DNA of 64,000 bases from Thunnus maccoyii. Lineage: Eukaryota > Chordata > Actinopteri > Scombriformes > Scombridae. Where the stretch lies: assembly GCF_910596095.1 (NCBI RefSeq), contig NC_056543.1:26050542-26114541 (forward strand), written 5' to 3'. Below, in pieces: positions 26,809-40,407 of the stretch (its first letter is position 1; each line of letters starts with the position of its first letter). Under the pieces are notes generated by a model. The model made no database searches. It worked only from the letters and a program-made list of their open reading frames with translations, and was not told where the DNA came from. Made by a program: the position numbers and the translations under genes.

Positions 26809-29800
26809 GCCAAGCTTCCTGACTTGCTGTACAGACTAATCAGCAGAGTGGTGCTGGGGGTGGCTGTGGAACAAAAGAACCCTCCAAGAACCTGCACCCA
26901 CTTCCACCAAAAATCTGCCCACACTGACTGACTGACCATGAGTATGTTGGAGCCCCACTACTTCACATGATTCTGCCTCCTGCTTCATTGTCCCGGAGGA
27001 GCCAGCATCACCTGACTCTGTGCTTCTGTCCCATTCATCCAGTCTGCCCAGAAACTGGGGATGTGAGCCCAAACAAGCCCAGTTACTACATGAGAACCCT
27101 CTACACAGCTCTATTTTACTCCCATGACTCTGTTCAATGAAACATTGACATGCGCACAAAGCTCATAGTTCATAATGTAAAAAGTGCTCAACAGAAAGAA
27201 AAGTGCTTATACAGGTGATGCCATTTTGATCTCTGTAAGAGGTAGTTAAGTGATTAAAAATGGTCAATGAAGAAACTTCACAGAAACTAACATAGTAGAC
27301 ATGATTATAATCTATATTACTGCAAAGAGAGCAGACCTTGAACGAGAGAAGATGCCTAGGCAGGAATGTGTCACTGTCCTTTATTTTTGTTGTAGTATTT
27401 TGTTAATTCATGTTTTGGTTTTTTATATATCTGTCTTGGTTTTGCCCAGCTAATATAGTGGGTTAAAGCCTGTCATTTGATTTAATTAAAACAATTTTCT
27501 TACAGAACTTGAGCATTTTCTGTGACTTTGTCTCTGAAGTGACGTTTGATTATATTTACCTGGTGATGGGTGAAAAAAAGATCCCTTTGAGTTCCCTGTT
27601 ACTTCTCCTACCTTGTACCTGACCATGATTGGATGAAGAGTGCCTAAAGTGTCACCAGGGGCCTGGTGAAAACAATGTGAAATTTTTAAATAATGTTTAC
27701 TGATGTCTGCTGCTCTGGTACTGGGAGACTATAATGTATGCAGCATTTTGAGTTTTTCATCTGATTGACTGTCATCCTTCACAGTAATGATGGTCATAGG
27801 ATCAGCTGAACACTGATTTCACAGTATAGTGTGAGAGGGGGGGGCAGTCTGACAGGGGAGCAAGATGGGACTCAAGTTACAGAGCAGTTACGAAGTCTAA
27901 ATATGACAACATGGTGCCCTTGTGCAGTTAAACATTGACCTTGTGTGACGCAGCTTACACGTCTCCATACGCTCTGCTTTAAGTAAGCAAGTACAAAAAA
28001 AACTACATACATAAAACGCAGGTGGTGTTTTGTTTTCAATATATTATTCCTTTGCAAAATAACATAGCAGTGATCATTCGACTTCTGTTTTGTACAATGT
28101 AGACATTGATTAATTGTGATTTCTTTTATTTAATAAACAAATTGTTCTGTGTTGGTTACTCGAGTTCTTTGTAAACAACTTTTTTCCACTGTGTTGCTCA
28201 GTGAGTATTAGTATGTGATCATCAGTCTGTCACATAACCATTGAAATAGTACAGGAGTGGATGTTTTTTTCCAAACATTTTTCATTAGCTGAGGTTCAAA
28301 GTTCATTAAGGCCGTTTACTAGCTGCTCTGGGGCTTTCATATCACATGATCTTCACATGAGCTGTCAGGGGAATTGCAGATGTTCAAATTTCCACTTTTC
28401 CATTTTCCATGTTGGCATAAAAGCTTCAGGTTCAAAGTTCATTCTTGAACTTGGAAACTGGTTGAAAAAAAAATCTCACTGGAGCTTTTAATCACATCAC
28501 ATAATCCTCATGAGCAAGTGAAAAATGTACACTCCAACTGCTGATGAAGATTATGTCAGCTCCTGAAAAACTACTAAATGGACCTTGTGGTGTGATTGGT
28601 TGCTCAACTATTCAATAGGTGTAATGAAGGCCAAGAGCTTGTGCTGTATGTTCAGCTGACTGACAGTTACACCTGTCCTGCTTCATTCATGGTTTCTGTA
28701 CATCTTCTGGACATGTCGTCTTTCACAACATCTGGAAATCTATTAAAGATGGCTCTTATGTGTTTGCATGACAGGTCAAATATGATTTAACACAAAATTT
28801 ACTATTAATACCATGTTATTTTAGAAATGCCCCAGTGACCCATTTCTCTGTGGACATCCCCCAAACTATTATTATATTTGACTTTTCTTCAACAAGAAAA
28901 ACCTTAAGAGTTCAAATTAAACTTTGCCCTTTGCCACCAGTAACATTTCTAGACCTCATGACTGCCTGTTCAAATGCAGCCATGCTTCATACCAGCAGAT
29001 CTATTCTTACCGCTCACATGATGACCATATTTCTGTCCAGCCAAGGGGCCATGAACCAGCGTTAATGAATAAAACAAAAAAGGCTTTTTTTTATTTTTTT
29101 GAAAAAATAGTTTATAAATCATGCAGTCAGTACATCTTTTCTGAAATTATTCAACACAAACATTTACACAAAAAAACAAACAAACTTTCCCCCATCCCAT
29201 CAAACATACAAACACATTTTCATTTCTTTAAAAGCGACGTATATAGATAGGTCTTTCTTGTGTGATATTTACACTTGTTCTTAAACTAAGTAATAAATAT
29301 GATAAAATGAGTATAATGCTTAAAAATAATGATAAATATGTAGCCAGTTGGCAGAGAGGCACTGTGTGAGTGTTGTGGCTTTGACAGTTGGAATTGTGAT
29401 GGTTTCAGGGTGGCAGATACCTCGCTGAAACAGCATCCTGACTGACAGGACAGGGTCAAGGTGTGTGACCTGTCCTCTGCCGAGCCAGCTGGGCCCTTAT
29501 ATTGATGGTGGGTATAGTTACTTGCTTAGCTGCATTTAAAAATAACACTTATACTGCTGATATTGCACACTTAAGAAAACTCCGCTGTATAATTTAGCTA
29601 CTCTTTTGTCCAGCATCGCTCCCATAATAATGACGGGAGCATAGTGTATGTAACATTCAGAAGAAATAAAAACAGACAACATCCCTTATAGAGAAATAGA
29701 GAAAAATAAAAGCTCAGCACCTTTTGAACGGTGCGTGTATTCCTGATAATATACAGTACGTTTAGTACATCTGTCTGCAGTCATTTTTCACATTCTCTTA

Positions 29801-31115
29801 CACATCCTCTTTATACAAAACATGTGACTGAAACTTAAAAACATGATTCCAGTGACAGTGTCTAACCTGCGCCTGCCATTTATTCTTACAAAATACAGTA
29901 TGTGGTGCTGTTGTATTAGCCAAATTTCCTTTTAGAGTTTAGGTATTAATCTCTGCTTTGTGCCCTTTTTACTGAAGTGATCACATCTATTTGGACCCTG
30001 GTCTTAGTTGGTAGTGCAGGTCGGGTTATCATCACATACTCTGTACCCAACGAAAGCATTGTTACCCTCTCTCTAACCTCTGCCCTACTGTGGGACCAGC
30101 ACTAGCTGTAACACTATCCATAAGCAACTGTGAAGTATAACCACATCATTCCTTCATCAGGAACCTTTAAGAAATTGTTTCAGTTTTGAAATTACTTCTT
30201 GTTTTCATTTCTATTCTACTTAAATCACACATTTTAGGAAATGTGTCATAACAAACAAGCTTTGCTCATTAGTATGCTGCACTGCTATAACCACTGCTTA
30301 GTATTCAAGGTTAAAAAGATGGCCGTGGTCTCTCTAATGACACCACGGTGGATGAGCGGTTAACTGTCACACAGACAGCTCTGTGTCATCCTCACTGACT
30401 ACATTATAGGATTTCAGTCTTAATCAACACGCTGCAACATCCTGTAGCCTCACCTGAACTCCTGCACATGTCTGCTAAAAACGGAAAATAAAACGCTCAC
30501 TTCTCACCTAAAACTTGTTTGTATCCCAACACTGGTATTTCGGGAAAATAATCTACTTATACATCATGATATCTGTGTCACTGAAGAGGAAAATAGAGTA
30601 TATCAAACCTCTACTGTGTTCAATGTATGTCATGTACTGTGCAGTGTCTTCCTACAGCCGCTTTGCAAGTGTAAAGTTGTTGCAGTGCTGCCAGCAGTAG
30701 TAGTAAAATGGTGGTTACAGCAGTGTAGTTAACTATTGAGTATGGCTAATGTTTACAGATGTGATGACATACTTGCTTGACCAGTCATGGTCAACATCAC
30801 TGCTGGGTTTGTCCGAAGGTTCATTTAGTTTCGCCTCCATGGAAACACGTTCATTACCTGTGAACTCAGTTTCACAACCCTGCAAGTCAGTCTGTGTTTA
30901 ACACCAAGGTCACAATTAGCTGGTGGACCATCATCAATGATAAAAAAAAATATAGGATATAGGAAGTTGCTGGGAATAAACTTGGTCGTTGCTGTAAGAA
31001 AGGCACTGCAGTTTTCAGTTAGAACACAGGTAGTCTCTTTGTTCTCTCTACTCCCTCATTTCTCTCTCTGGTATTGTGTACGTGCGTGTCTGTGTTTTTT
31101 GCGGCAGGAGTGACG
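26809..31115. other. Tail-to-tail hspd1/coq10b intergenic region and 3' UTRs
   Basis: No exon was recognised. Candidate plus-strand hspd1 signals are ATTAAA at 27485-27490 and AATAAA at 28132-28137. A candidate minus-strand coq10b signal is AATAAA at 29090-29095, which would imply a 3' UTR of about 2 kb. A palindromic element lies at 28307-28588. Confidence 0.6.
28307..28588. repeat. Palindromic MITE-like element, family P2
   Basis: Ends are inverted: AAGGCCGTTTACTAGCTG at the left pairs with CTACTAAATGGACCTT at the right. It is related to the element at 60812-61037. Confidence 0.7.
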
Positions 31116-34100
31116 CTACGTGTGGTGCACCTCATGGAACATGAGCTCACGAGGAATGGCCGTCTCAGCACCGTGTATCTTGGAGGCACGGCGCTCAAAC
31201 GCCGAGACCATCTGCTTAACCACCTCGTCGAAGAACACGTGAGCTAGCTGGGAGTGGAGGAGAGAACGGAACTCAAAGGAGATCTGAGGAGGAGAGGGAG
31301 AGAGGAAGCAGAGGGGATACATTTTGAGACTGAATTTCATACTGTACATATACGTCACAGGTCTATGTGTGTGTGTGTGTGTGTGTGTGTCTTTAGAGTT
31401 TGAAACTGATCCAATGAGAAATACAACACTTGCAACTGCAGACATATCGAACTCCAGACATTTGATCACAGAGGACACACACCAAGCAAAGGTTAACACA
31501 GGGAACGCTTTCCCTCTCTTTCTTTCACGTGCATCTTTTTCCCGTGTTTGACTGCTTCGGTTAGCAAACTGCTACTACTTACAGCAAAATCCACGGTGCA
31601 GGTACGAGGGTAGCCTGGGAGGCCAGGGCTGAAACGCCAAACCGTCTCCAAGTGGTTGAACAGTTTACCATCTGAACAGGATGCCTGACAAGCAACACAC
31701 ACACATTCATTGCAATTAGTTTGCTTAAAAGAAAAAGAAGAGACTTTGTGAGACTAAGTAGCCTCACAAATTTCTAATCTAATAGTTGCTTTGCTTGTTA
31801 TGTGATTGCCATGACTTTATTGCTAAGTGTATTCAAGTCATGGCAATCACTTGCACACAATTACATAGTGAATCTACTGATAATATTTGAACAAATACCA
31901 TGATTCCTGTCTGTATTGTGTTGTGAATTAACAGACAGGAAATAACAGATGTAAACCTAAAGGCTGCTTCTTTCTGTCTCTCTGTATCCTATAATATAAA
32001 CTAGTCATAGACTGATGAGGTTTCTAAACATTGGCATGCTGTTGAGGTTTTTTTCATACAATGCATATTTTAGGAAGCTGGTAAAGTAACATGTCAAAAT
32101 AACATTGATTTCTTAGCAATGTGCTCTGTGTAAATGTTGTTAAGTTCTATTAAACTACAATGACCACAATTCACTACAGCTCAGATTATGTGTGCTCCCT
32201 TGAGTCTTACAATATCATGAGCTCTATTTCAATTAAGAGCTGAAAATATCCTACATAGAGTAGTGAATTCCTTAATAATATTTACAAAAGTGACGATAAC
32301 TGTACTTTGAAAGTAGTGCAATTAACGATGACCCCTCCGAGGTGGGCGGGGGGGGAGTAACATACCTTGACCATGTGGGGGCGCACTGTGGTGACGAGAG
32401 AGGTGTAGTTCTCCACCACAGGTGGAAAGCCCACAGTTAGTTTGGCCTTGCAGAATCCGGATCGTTTAAACACCACATCAGACTTCTTACACCAGGGGAC
32501 AAAGTGGCGGTAGTTTTCCACACCGGCCACCACCTCATAGATCTCCTGCATGGAAAACCTGAAGTCAAGCATGGAGAGGAATGAGACATGAGCTCCCTGT
32601 GTGCAAATAGGTCTGTGCAGAGCTGCACGTCAGGAAATAGATGAAGGTCGTCAATTATGACATAACACTAAACACTAAACAAGGCTGGCACAGTACATCA
32701 AACATGACCCAGTAATGTCTGAAAGTAGGTCAAGAGAGAGAGAGGGATAGAGGAAAGCAGTGGCTTAAAGAGGTCAATGCAACAGAAGAGAGAGAGAGAG
32801 AGCAATAAAATAAAACAAACAAAATAAAAAAGTTCAAAGCTAGTGAATGACGGGCACCCTGGTGACCTGATGGTTAAGGCACATATCACATAACCGTAAC
32901 GTTCGTGGTTTGACTCCCGGCCGGGTGACCTGTATTGCATGTCATATCCCTCTCTCTCTCTCTCTCTCTCTCCCCAGCTTCCTGTATCTATTCTGTCTGT
33001 CTAATGAAGGCAAAAAGCCTGAAAAAAATCATCTTAAAAAAGAAGCCAATGAATGAGAGTGAGATGGAGAGAGTCTCCCACACTAGTTATATAACTGCAT
33101 CACTCCAGCTGAGGGAAAATAGCTGCTGCTACTTGATCTATTTATACAACCAGATTTAGTGATTATGACTTCGCTATGGAACACAGGAGGACATTTAGTG
33201 CGTCATACAGGAACGCAGGAGTAGAGCCTCTGATAGGCCTCCAAGATCTGAACTTATTATTGAATTTATAATTTGTAAAGGCTGTGACTGGGGACACAAT
33301 ATTTCCTAATTAAAAAAAATATTTTATGGTATTACATTTGGACACAGCGTATGTTGCTTTCTGTTGGTTAAAAAGAACATTTTCAGCTCGAAATGCCATG
33401 GGAGGAAAAAAAAAGGTAGATTTGATTTAACAAATAAAGTGCTATAAGTGGAACCAGACTAGAGGTACCCACCCAATGATGCGTCTCTCCGAGTATTCTT
33501 TCCTCCTGGAGAAGGAATCAGCGATGTTGAAGAAGCTGCGGGCAGGCAACACGATGCCACGCCCGGTCATTGCAGCACTCAGCAGGGGAGGCACGCGTGT
33601 CATCAGGATCCCACATGATGAAAGATATCTGATCACAAAACAAACCACAATGACACCAAAATGGTTAGAAAACCAAGGTGAGGATTTGAATCAATACAGT
33701 AAGCTCTCATAATGTTTTCTTCAATTTGGCTCAATTCCAGCTCTACAGAAATCCTAAACCTTTTTCATAACAAGCCCAAGCAGGGCAGGAATGAGAGAAA
33801 ATATTCTTTAGAATCTCTAATAGTAGTGACTGGTCTTGTTTTGGATAAACTCTCTATAGGAACACTGATTTGATTTCTCACAATCTACATCTACACAAAG
33901 CCTTGTGCTAATCAGCCTGTAATACCTGTAACAAGCTGCAGCATAAGCCTTTATTCCTGTGGAACAGGACGCTTTACATGGAAGCCTTCCAGCAACACCT
34001 GCCAAACATTTGTCATTCAAATAAAACACGTCACAGACGTACAGATGCCAGTAAATCAGAAGAAGACAAGGTCAAGGGCACCAACTTTACTGTGAGCTTT

Positions 34101-36924
34101 GAAGACCTGAAACACTGCTCAACCCTGCTGTATGTCTAACTTCTGACATTTCTGTACAGGTATTGTCTGTTTGGCCCGAGGGGGGATCGTAGCAGAATTA
34201 GGTCAATGATTATGTTTTGACTGTATCGCAAGCAGGAAATACAGGATGAATTCCATGAGTAAGTTGGAAAAGTAAGTTCCAACAACAGAGCTTTTCTCAA
34301 AGACTCTTTCTACATGATGCCTCACGGCAAACATCACCTCTTTTTCTAAATCACTGAAATAATGAGGTCAGTACTGAAGTCCTGGCAAGAAAATGCCTGA
34401 GCCAACAATAATTGTTGGGCCGAAATTTCAATGTGAGTCATTTCAAGGACTGTTTTTAGTTTAGAGAATACAGTGTGTGATTCTCTGTGCTACAAGTCAT
34501 TGTATTTAGTAGTGAGCTGGGCTGATGAGATGTGTTGTGAATTTAATGCGATACATGTTCAAGTGAAAGGATTTATTGGCGCTACAAAAATTAAATGGAA
34601 TGGTAAAAGGACTACATTTACATAACTATTTTATCCAAAGCACAATTTGCCTCCCAGTCTCACACCAATGGCAGTGAGCTCAACTGTTCTAGTACAGACT
34701 CAAGCTGAAGCTGAAGTTGACTCAAAATTGAAGTCCAGAGTCTCATTTTGAAATATTTTTTAACTTTTATCCGATGCTGCAAGATACAATAATGCACTAA
34801 AGCCATCACACAGGCAACTATCTGTTAAAATTGTTTCATATTGTCTTGCTTACAAGATCAAATCTTCACCAAAAGCTTCATCACCTGGGTTATAACTCTA
34901 CAGTGTGTTGATGTTTGATCAATTAGTCGTTTGGTCAATTGACAGAAAATTAATCTCCATCGTTTATCATGCAAAAAGGAAAACATCCAGCTTCTAAAAT
35001 GTGAAGATTTGATGAGTCCCCCTGGTTTATATAATTGTGCATTTAGACTGTTGATTTGACTAAACAAGGAATTTGAATATGTTGGGCTCTGAGAGCTTGT
35101 GGTGAGCTTTTTATCAACTAAACAATCATTTCAAAAGTTATGGATAGATAGATCATGAAAATCAGCAAAGTTACAGCTGAGTGAGATCCTCTCCGTCACC
35201 ATGAATGAGAGAAACTCTGTTTATCTTGGATGAGTAAAAACTGACTAGTCATCTAGTTGCTTGTAAACTTCACAGATGCTATGAGCGTACATCACAACTG
35301 AGGTCGTGCTACTGTTGCCAGAGGACGCCTGCAGGGTCACTTTGACAAACCACTGTTCCGAGATCTGTCAGACGGTTTGATTTGTCCACTGTGCCTGGAT
35401 GTAACCTGTGGCAGCCTGCTGCACAATGTCCCTGGCACTGGATGGTTTGGAAGCACAACACGGCTCTCGAGGGATATGTTTAGATTTAAATAGCCATTAT
35501 GACACCACTTAATGTGATGTGACAATATCAATGTCATCAACAGCTCAAAACCAGAAAACCTTTTCTGTGCTGCTCATGATGTGCTGCTTCGAATTCCTGT
35601 TCCATTACTAGCATACCAGTCACTTCACAGGGAGCCAATTCACTACTGCAAGAAACGTGATACAGTTGACACATGGCACTGACCTCAAACTGCCAAGTCA
35701 ATGTAAATGTATGGGTGCAGATATAGAGAGCAATGGTTGAGAAATACGACCTAAGAGCAAAGAGAGAGGGCAGTGGGCTGTGCACATCCAGATGGGTAAA
35801 GGCTGTGCACCTTTACCCACAGATGGGTAAAGGTGCACACTGAATATTGCAAGTTCTCAAGTTTAATGAGGCAACATTTCAATCATTAAGGTGAAGGAAT
35901 TGTAGGTGAAAACACTGCTGAATTAAAGTCTTGGGAGCTTTCAAGATCTAGTGTGAGGACTACCTCTCTTTTTCCTGAGAAACACATCCAAAACTATTTG
36001 CCACCTTCCAAAACAATGTGTCAGAGGTTAACTTGGACTTCAGTTGTGACCCCCGTTGAGAGAATAATGGCATTAGTCTTATCTTACCTAACACCTGTCA
36101 GCTAACATACAACAAGGCTGCACTAAAGGATTTTAAACTTCAGATAAAATTGGATGTACAGAGATATTGCAAAACACCATGAAGTTGCAGCAGGTGATAA
36201 TATATTGAAAAAACTCCTGACATATAGCTAAATTCATACCTTCTCACTCCTGAAAGAATTAAGAGGATTAGGCTGCAGAAGTGAATTGCAGCTGTATTTA
36301 CACAGGTACATTACTTGTGTACATTTCTGAGACAGATGCATGTTTTGTAGATAAACTACCCAACCATATATAAAAGTAGTTAAGTTTGGCTCAATCTTGC
36401 TCAACTAATGCTACTTCACAACAGTAAAATGTGAAGGTTAAGTACATTTTGCTGCTGATGATACTTCTATATTTTTGCTTAAGTACATTTTTAATGCAGG
36501 ACTTTTTTGCTTGTATTGGAATATATTCATAGTGTGGAAATACCACTGCGTTGTTTTTACTTTCAAAGTGTTACCAGCTCCAAATACGCAGGTTAACTGG
36601 CTAGTTAGCATTTAGCTTATTAGGGTATGTCTTAAAGACATAACAAACAAATTAATAGTTTTCGTCAAGTTCGTAAATGTTACCCGCTTAACATATGTTT
36701 ACCACTCAGCAAAACAATGTCTAACTGAACATCTTTGGTACTTTGGTAGCTGTTTGTTATTACCGTGCGTATGTCTTCACCGACACTTTTCAGGTTAAAT
36801 CGAGATTCCAAGATCAAATACTTTACCTTACGTTGTTCCTCGTCTGTATTTCCCGTTTGGCTGTGGAAGGTAACTGTTTCATGCACTCAGCAACTTTCCG
36901 CAGACTCCGACAACCTCTCGCCAT
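31116..36924 (-). CDS. coq10b: Coenzyme Q-binding protein COQ10 homolog B, complete
   Basis: Small START-fold lipid-binding protein of the mitochondrial inner membrane, needed for ubiquinone to work in respiration. Exons on the minus strand: 36827-36924, 33473-33628, 32366-32558, 31583-31684, 31116-31283. They give 238 residues, the same length as human COQ10B. The N-terminus ([18 protein letters not shown]) is basic and fits a mitochondrial targeting peptide. Family landmarks are [54 protein letters not shown] and the C-terminal [12 protein letters not shown]. Exon 1 uses the donor after AACGTAAG; the earlier GTAAGG three codons upstream would break the frame. It is head to head with sf3b1 about 3.5 kb away. 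Assignment to B rather than A rests on synteny and similarity. Confidence 0.96.
31368..31392 (+). repeat. GT microsatellite
   Basis: About 12 GT units in the last coq10b intron. Confidence 0.9.
31802..31850. repeat. Perfect 16-bp intronic hairpin
   Basis: Arms 31802-31817 (GTGATTGCCATGACTT) and 31835-31850 are exact reverse complements around a 17-base spacer, in coq10b intron 3. See findings. Confidence 0.8.
32849..33040 (+). mobile_element. tRNA-derived SINE
   Basis: The head resembles a tRNA gene, with an A-box-like TGATGGTTAAGGC and a B-box-like GTGGTTTGACTCC. It is followed by a GTATTGCATGTCATATCC body, a CT microsatellite and an A-rich tail with AATGAAGGCAAAAAGCC. It sits in coq10b intron 2, opposite to the gene's strand. 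Fish SINEs of this kind move using LINE machinery. Confidence 0.85.
34890..35150. repeat. GCTGCAACTAACGATT-type repeat, diverged
   Basis: Contains GATCAATTAGTCGTTTGGTC, GACAGAAAATTAATC, TTGGGCTCTGAGAGCTTGTG and TATCAACTAAACAATC. It lies in coq10b intron 1. Confidence 0.55.
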
Positions 36925-37689
36925 CTTCCCTTCTTCTTTGACAGACTGCTTCACTAAGTGCGAGGCTGACAGGCAACAAATGCCCAGAGGTTTGTCCCGC
37001 CCCCCAATGTGACGCAGCCACTGAATACCGGTCTAATATTGGATGAGCCGTGCACATCGACAGTTTTCATTGGCCAGTGCTGTTGCTCGTCAACTGAAAT
37101 TACTGACGTCTCCTGAATCGCACCTCACTCACGCAGGAATGTCACGAGATGTTGGCTCAGATTCGCTTAATCGCCCTGAGCAGCATAAGTTCACGGTTCT
37201 TTAAGGTTAAATACACACACTGTCCTGCAAACACGGCCCACCATCTCTCCAGCCCATGGTTTGGCTGAAGTGATCACACTACCACTAAAACCTCCAGTTG
37301 CATTTATTTTGATTGTGTATTTTGTGTTTTGGAGTGAATGTCTTCAAGACAGTGACTGTTTTCTATGACTTTGACTATTCTGATCCATTTAGGTCGGCCT
37401 ATATGAGGCTATAGCTGAATTCAGAAATATTTTTATTGCTATTGGTTTATTTTGTGATTTATTTCTTCTTTTTTGTGATTTTCTACTGCTTTTTTGACTT
37501 TGTTTTTTTCAATTTTTGTTTACTTTTGTCATTAAATTATAGCAGGATTGTGATGTCAGGGGTGTGCCACGTCGTGCTAAATTAATTTGAATGATGTGTT
37601 TTCATACTAGATCATCTTACACACATTATGCACATGTTCATAATATTTTTCCACTGTCATATGTAAGTCTAAGCAGAGTGTATACACAC

Positions 37690-37930
37690 ACCAAGCACTT
37701 TATTAGGAACACCTGTGCAATCCAGTACAACAGCTCAGAACATGACGTTAAAAAGTGTTCCTTATATTTTGCCCCCTTCATGTATGTTAATGGGGTGGAA
37801 AAAAGTATTAGGAACACTTCTCAATATAATGCACTCAAGTACACTACCACCACCCACTACCACCTCAATAATAAACATAAAATAGAAAATTATCACCTCT
37901 CCGACAATGTCAACAAAAACTGAAAATGTG
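37690..37930. repeat. TTTATTAGGAACACCT-type dispersed repeat
   Basis: Begins with the recognisable CTTTATTAGGAACACCTGTG and ends AACAAAAACTGAAAATGTG. It is related to about 19380-19575. Confidence 0.65.
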
Positions 37931-38681
37931 TAAGCTTCATGAAAGTAGAATTTATGGCAGAGCTGTTGTATTGGATTGCATTAGATTGCACAGATGGTAC
38001 TGTATAAGCCACTTCTGCATATTAAAAAACCTATTATTCAGACAATATTTATTCCAGCATTTTTGCACTGCCATGAGTTCTTGTGCTACCTGCTGTAACA
38101 CAAGCCTGCATGTACAGTAACAAAGTGATCTGCATATAGATAATCTGTTGTTGTGTAGATAAGAGATATATGTTTAACTTTGCTTTGTATTTGTTTAGAT
38201 TGCTATCTATGTTAACCTGTACGTCTGTATTGATATCTGCACTCTAAGTATATTGAGGGCTACTAAAATGTGAAGTCAAATTTCTTGTATAAAAATAAAT
38301 GATTTAAAAATATTTAAACTGGAGTGTTCTGAAACATAATATTGTTCTAAATGTAATTTTTGTTTCCTAAATTTGAAATTTAAGCATCCCTTTGGTTGGA
38401 TTACAATGACCCATCACTCATCATCAAGTCTCTCTTTCTGTAGCACTTAGCAACTGTAGCTCTTTAATCATAATAATGACAATGATGATTATAATGTTAG
38501 TAGTACTTGTAGTAGTAGTGGTGGTTATTACTGTATTATTCAGTGTATATATGCATGACAGTCAGAGAATTCGGGTATAGCCTCTCATTTTATTCTTTTG
38601 CATCATGTTTGCCACATCAAAACTTACAAACAAATTTAAGTTAAGTTTTTAAGTTAAAACTAGCACATTAATGAAGTGCTT

Positions 38682-38898
38682 TAATAGACCTTTGTCACAG
38701 CAGACATTTTGATTTGTCAAAGGAGGAAAAGCACAGGTGGAATAAATAACATTAATGATGGCTGCACTCCAATTAGGTTAACCAGTTCCAGGGATTGGTA
38801 TTGTGCGTGCTCACTCACTGGAGCCATTGTTAATGTTATTTACAGCTGTGCTTTTGCTTTGACAAGTCAAAATGTCTGCTATGAAAAGGGTCTATTAT
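38682..38898. repeat. Palindromic MITE-like element, family P3
   Basis: Outer arms TAATAGACCTTTGTCACAGC and its diverged inverse. Inner arms include CAGCAGACATTTTGA / TCAAAATGTCTGCT and AATAACATTAATGATGGCT / AGCCATTGTTAATGTTATT. It is 217 bases long and non-coding. Confidence 0.85.
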
Positions 38899-40229
38899 AA
38901 GCACAGTACATGAGTTTCTGATAAATATAATTTTGAGGTACTTGTACTTTACTTGAATGTTTCCATTTAATGCAACTTTCTCTTCTATATTTCAGAGGGA
39001 AATGTTTTATTTTTTTTTACTCCACTACATCTGAAAGTTATGTTAATAGGTTGCTTTTCAGATTAAGATTGACATTTAAGATTTTTCTGCACTGTGTAGA
39101 TGTGTATAAGATTTGATTTTTTAATTGTTGATTGTACATATATATCCTGTTAATACACACACATAGTTTATTTACACTTAAATTTATATTTATATCTGCA
39201 TTGGTATTCATGCTTCTGTTTATATTCTGCTTTTTTGCACACACATAGTTTTTATCATGTCAATATGCATGTGCACAGTCCACCCCGCTACACAGAATCT
39301 CTGTAAATTACTGTCTCTCTCTTTCTTACACTGTTTAATAATCATGTTTCTTGCTTTTTCTGTTGACATCTGGACCATACTTCCTTGTTATTGCTACTTG
39401 GTGAATGATTGTGAAGATTTCACACAAAAAACATATAATGTTCTTATAAAATATGATGCATGGTTATAGAATAAACTACACAATGGTATAGATAAATTTG
39501 CTCCAGCTTGACCAGCAACAACATTAAGTGAAAATGCTGCTTACATGTTAATTCATGAATTATGATAATCCAATCATTTAAATACGTAATTATATACTGT
39601 GAAGAGGCATAATGCATAATAAGTACTTACTCTAGCTGATTATACTGCTTGAGTGCAGGACTGCTGTTCACTTATTTTGGTACTGCCCTTTTGTGTGACT
39701 TTTTTAACGTGTATCTTTATCAACAGCCATATTGATGAAAATGTTATATTATTTTGGAAACATGTACTGTTTGAAATACTAGAAAATAACTCCAAAATTG
39801 AATTACCAGCTATATATTACAAATCATTTGTTTTATTGGCTAGATTTCGTTTCATAAAAGTAAATTTATAGGTAAAATGACGAACCTCTTGGTTTTTACA
39901 GAGGAGGTCAAACAGTACATTGATTCAAGTCGATTTTCCTCAAATCCAAAGACTGTAAAAACTATGAATGCCTGTTTTTTGTTTAAAATTTTCATGTGAA
40001 CTGTAACTCCCCCTTGCTCAGAGTGTTTATTGTTTTGTTTTTTTAACTTATCTTCTACAAACCGTAAGATGAATATTTTAATATTCTGTATATGATCATT
40101 TTGTGGAAGAGGAAATTATAATTGTTTTTGTTGCTGTTGTTGTTTTTTACACTCTTCCGCCACTTCATTTGCCTACTTTTTACTTTCGCATTTTTACAAA
40201 GCAGCAAAACTGATCTGAGAGCGCGTTAT

Positions 40230-40407
40230 TTTTCCCCCCACCCCCCGCATTCAGCGAAGACCCGCCCCTACTCTGCCTCTGATTGGCTCTGATCCTGATA
40301 TCTTTACCTAACCCTAACCATCTAACCAATCTAACCCTCGGAGACAACGAGTACTACCCAATCAGAGGCAGAATAGGGCGGGTCTTCGCAAAATGCGGGT
40401 GGGAAAA
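40230..40407. repeat. Palindromic MITE-like element in the sf3b1 promoter
   Basis: Terminal inverted repeats of about 55 bases face each other. Left: CGCATTCAGCGAAGACCCGC then CTCTGCCTCTGATTGG. Right: CCAATCAGAGGCAGAATAGG then GCGGGTCTTCGC. The centre has TAACCCTAACC. The right end lies only 67 bases from the sf3b1 start codon. Confidence 0.85.

Larger units (their letters stand above)
36925..40229. other. Head-to-head coq10b/sf3b1 intergenic region
   Basis: No exon was found. The first 200 bases are CpG-containing coq10b promoter sequence, with a TGACGTC (CRE-like) site near 37103-37109. The rest is AT-rich, with dispersed repeats at about 37690-37930 and 38930-39050 and a palindromic element at 38682-38898. 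Confidence 0.6.

Noticed and set aside
36735-36826. Donor GTAAGG three codons upstream of the chosen coq10b exon 1 donor
   Set aside because: It gives phase 0 and would throw exon 2 out of frame. The GTAAAG donor after AACGTAAG keeps the frame and yields the expected 238 residues.
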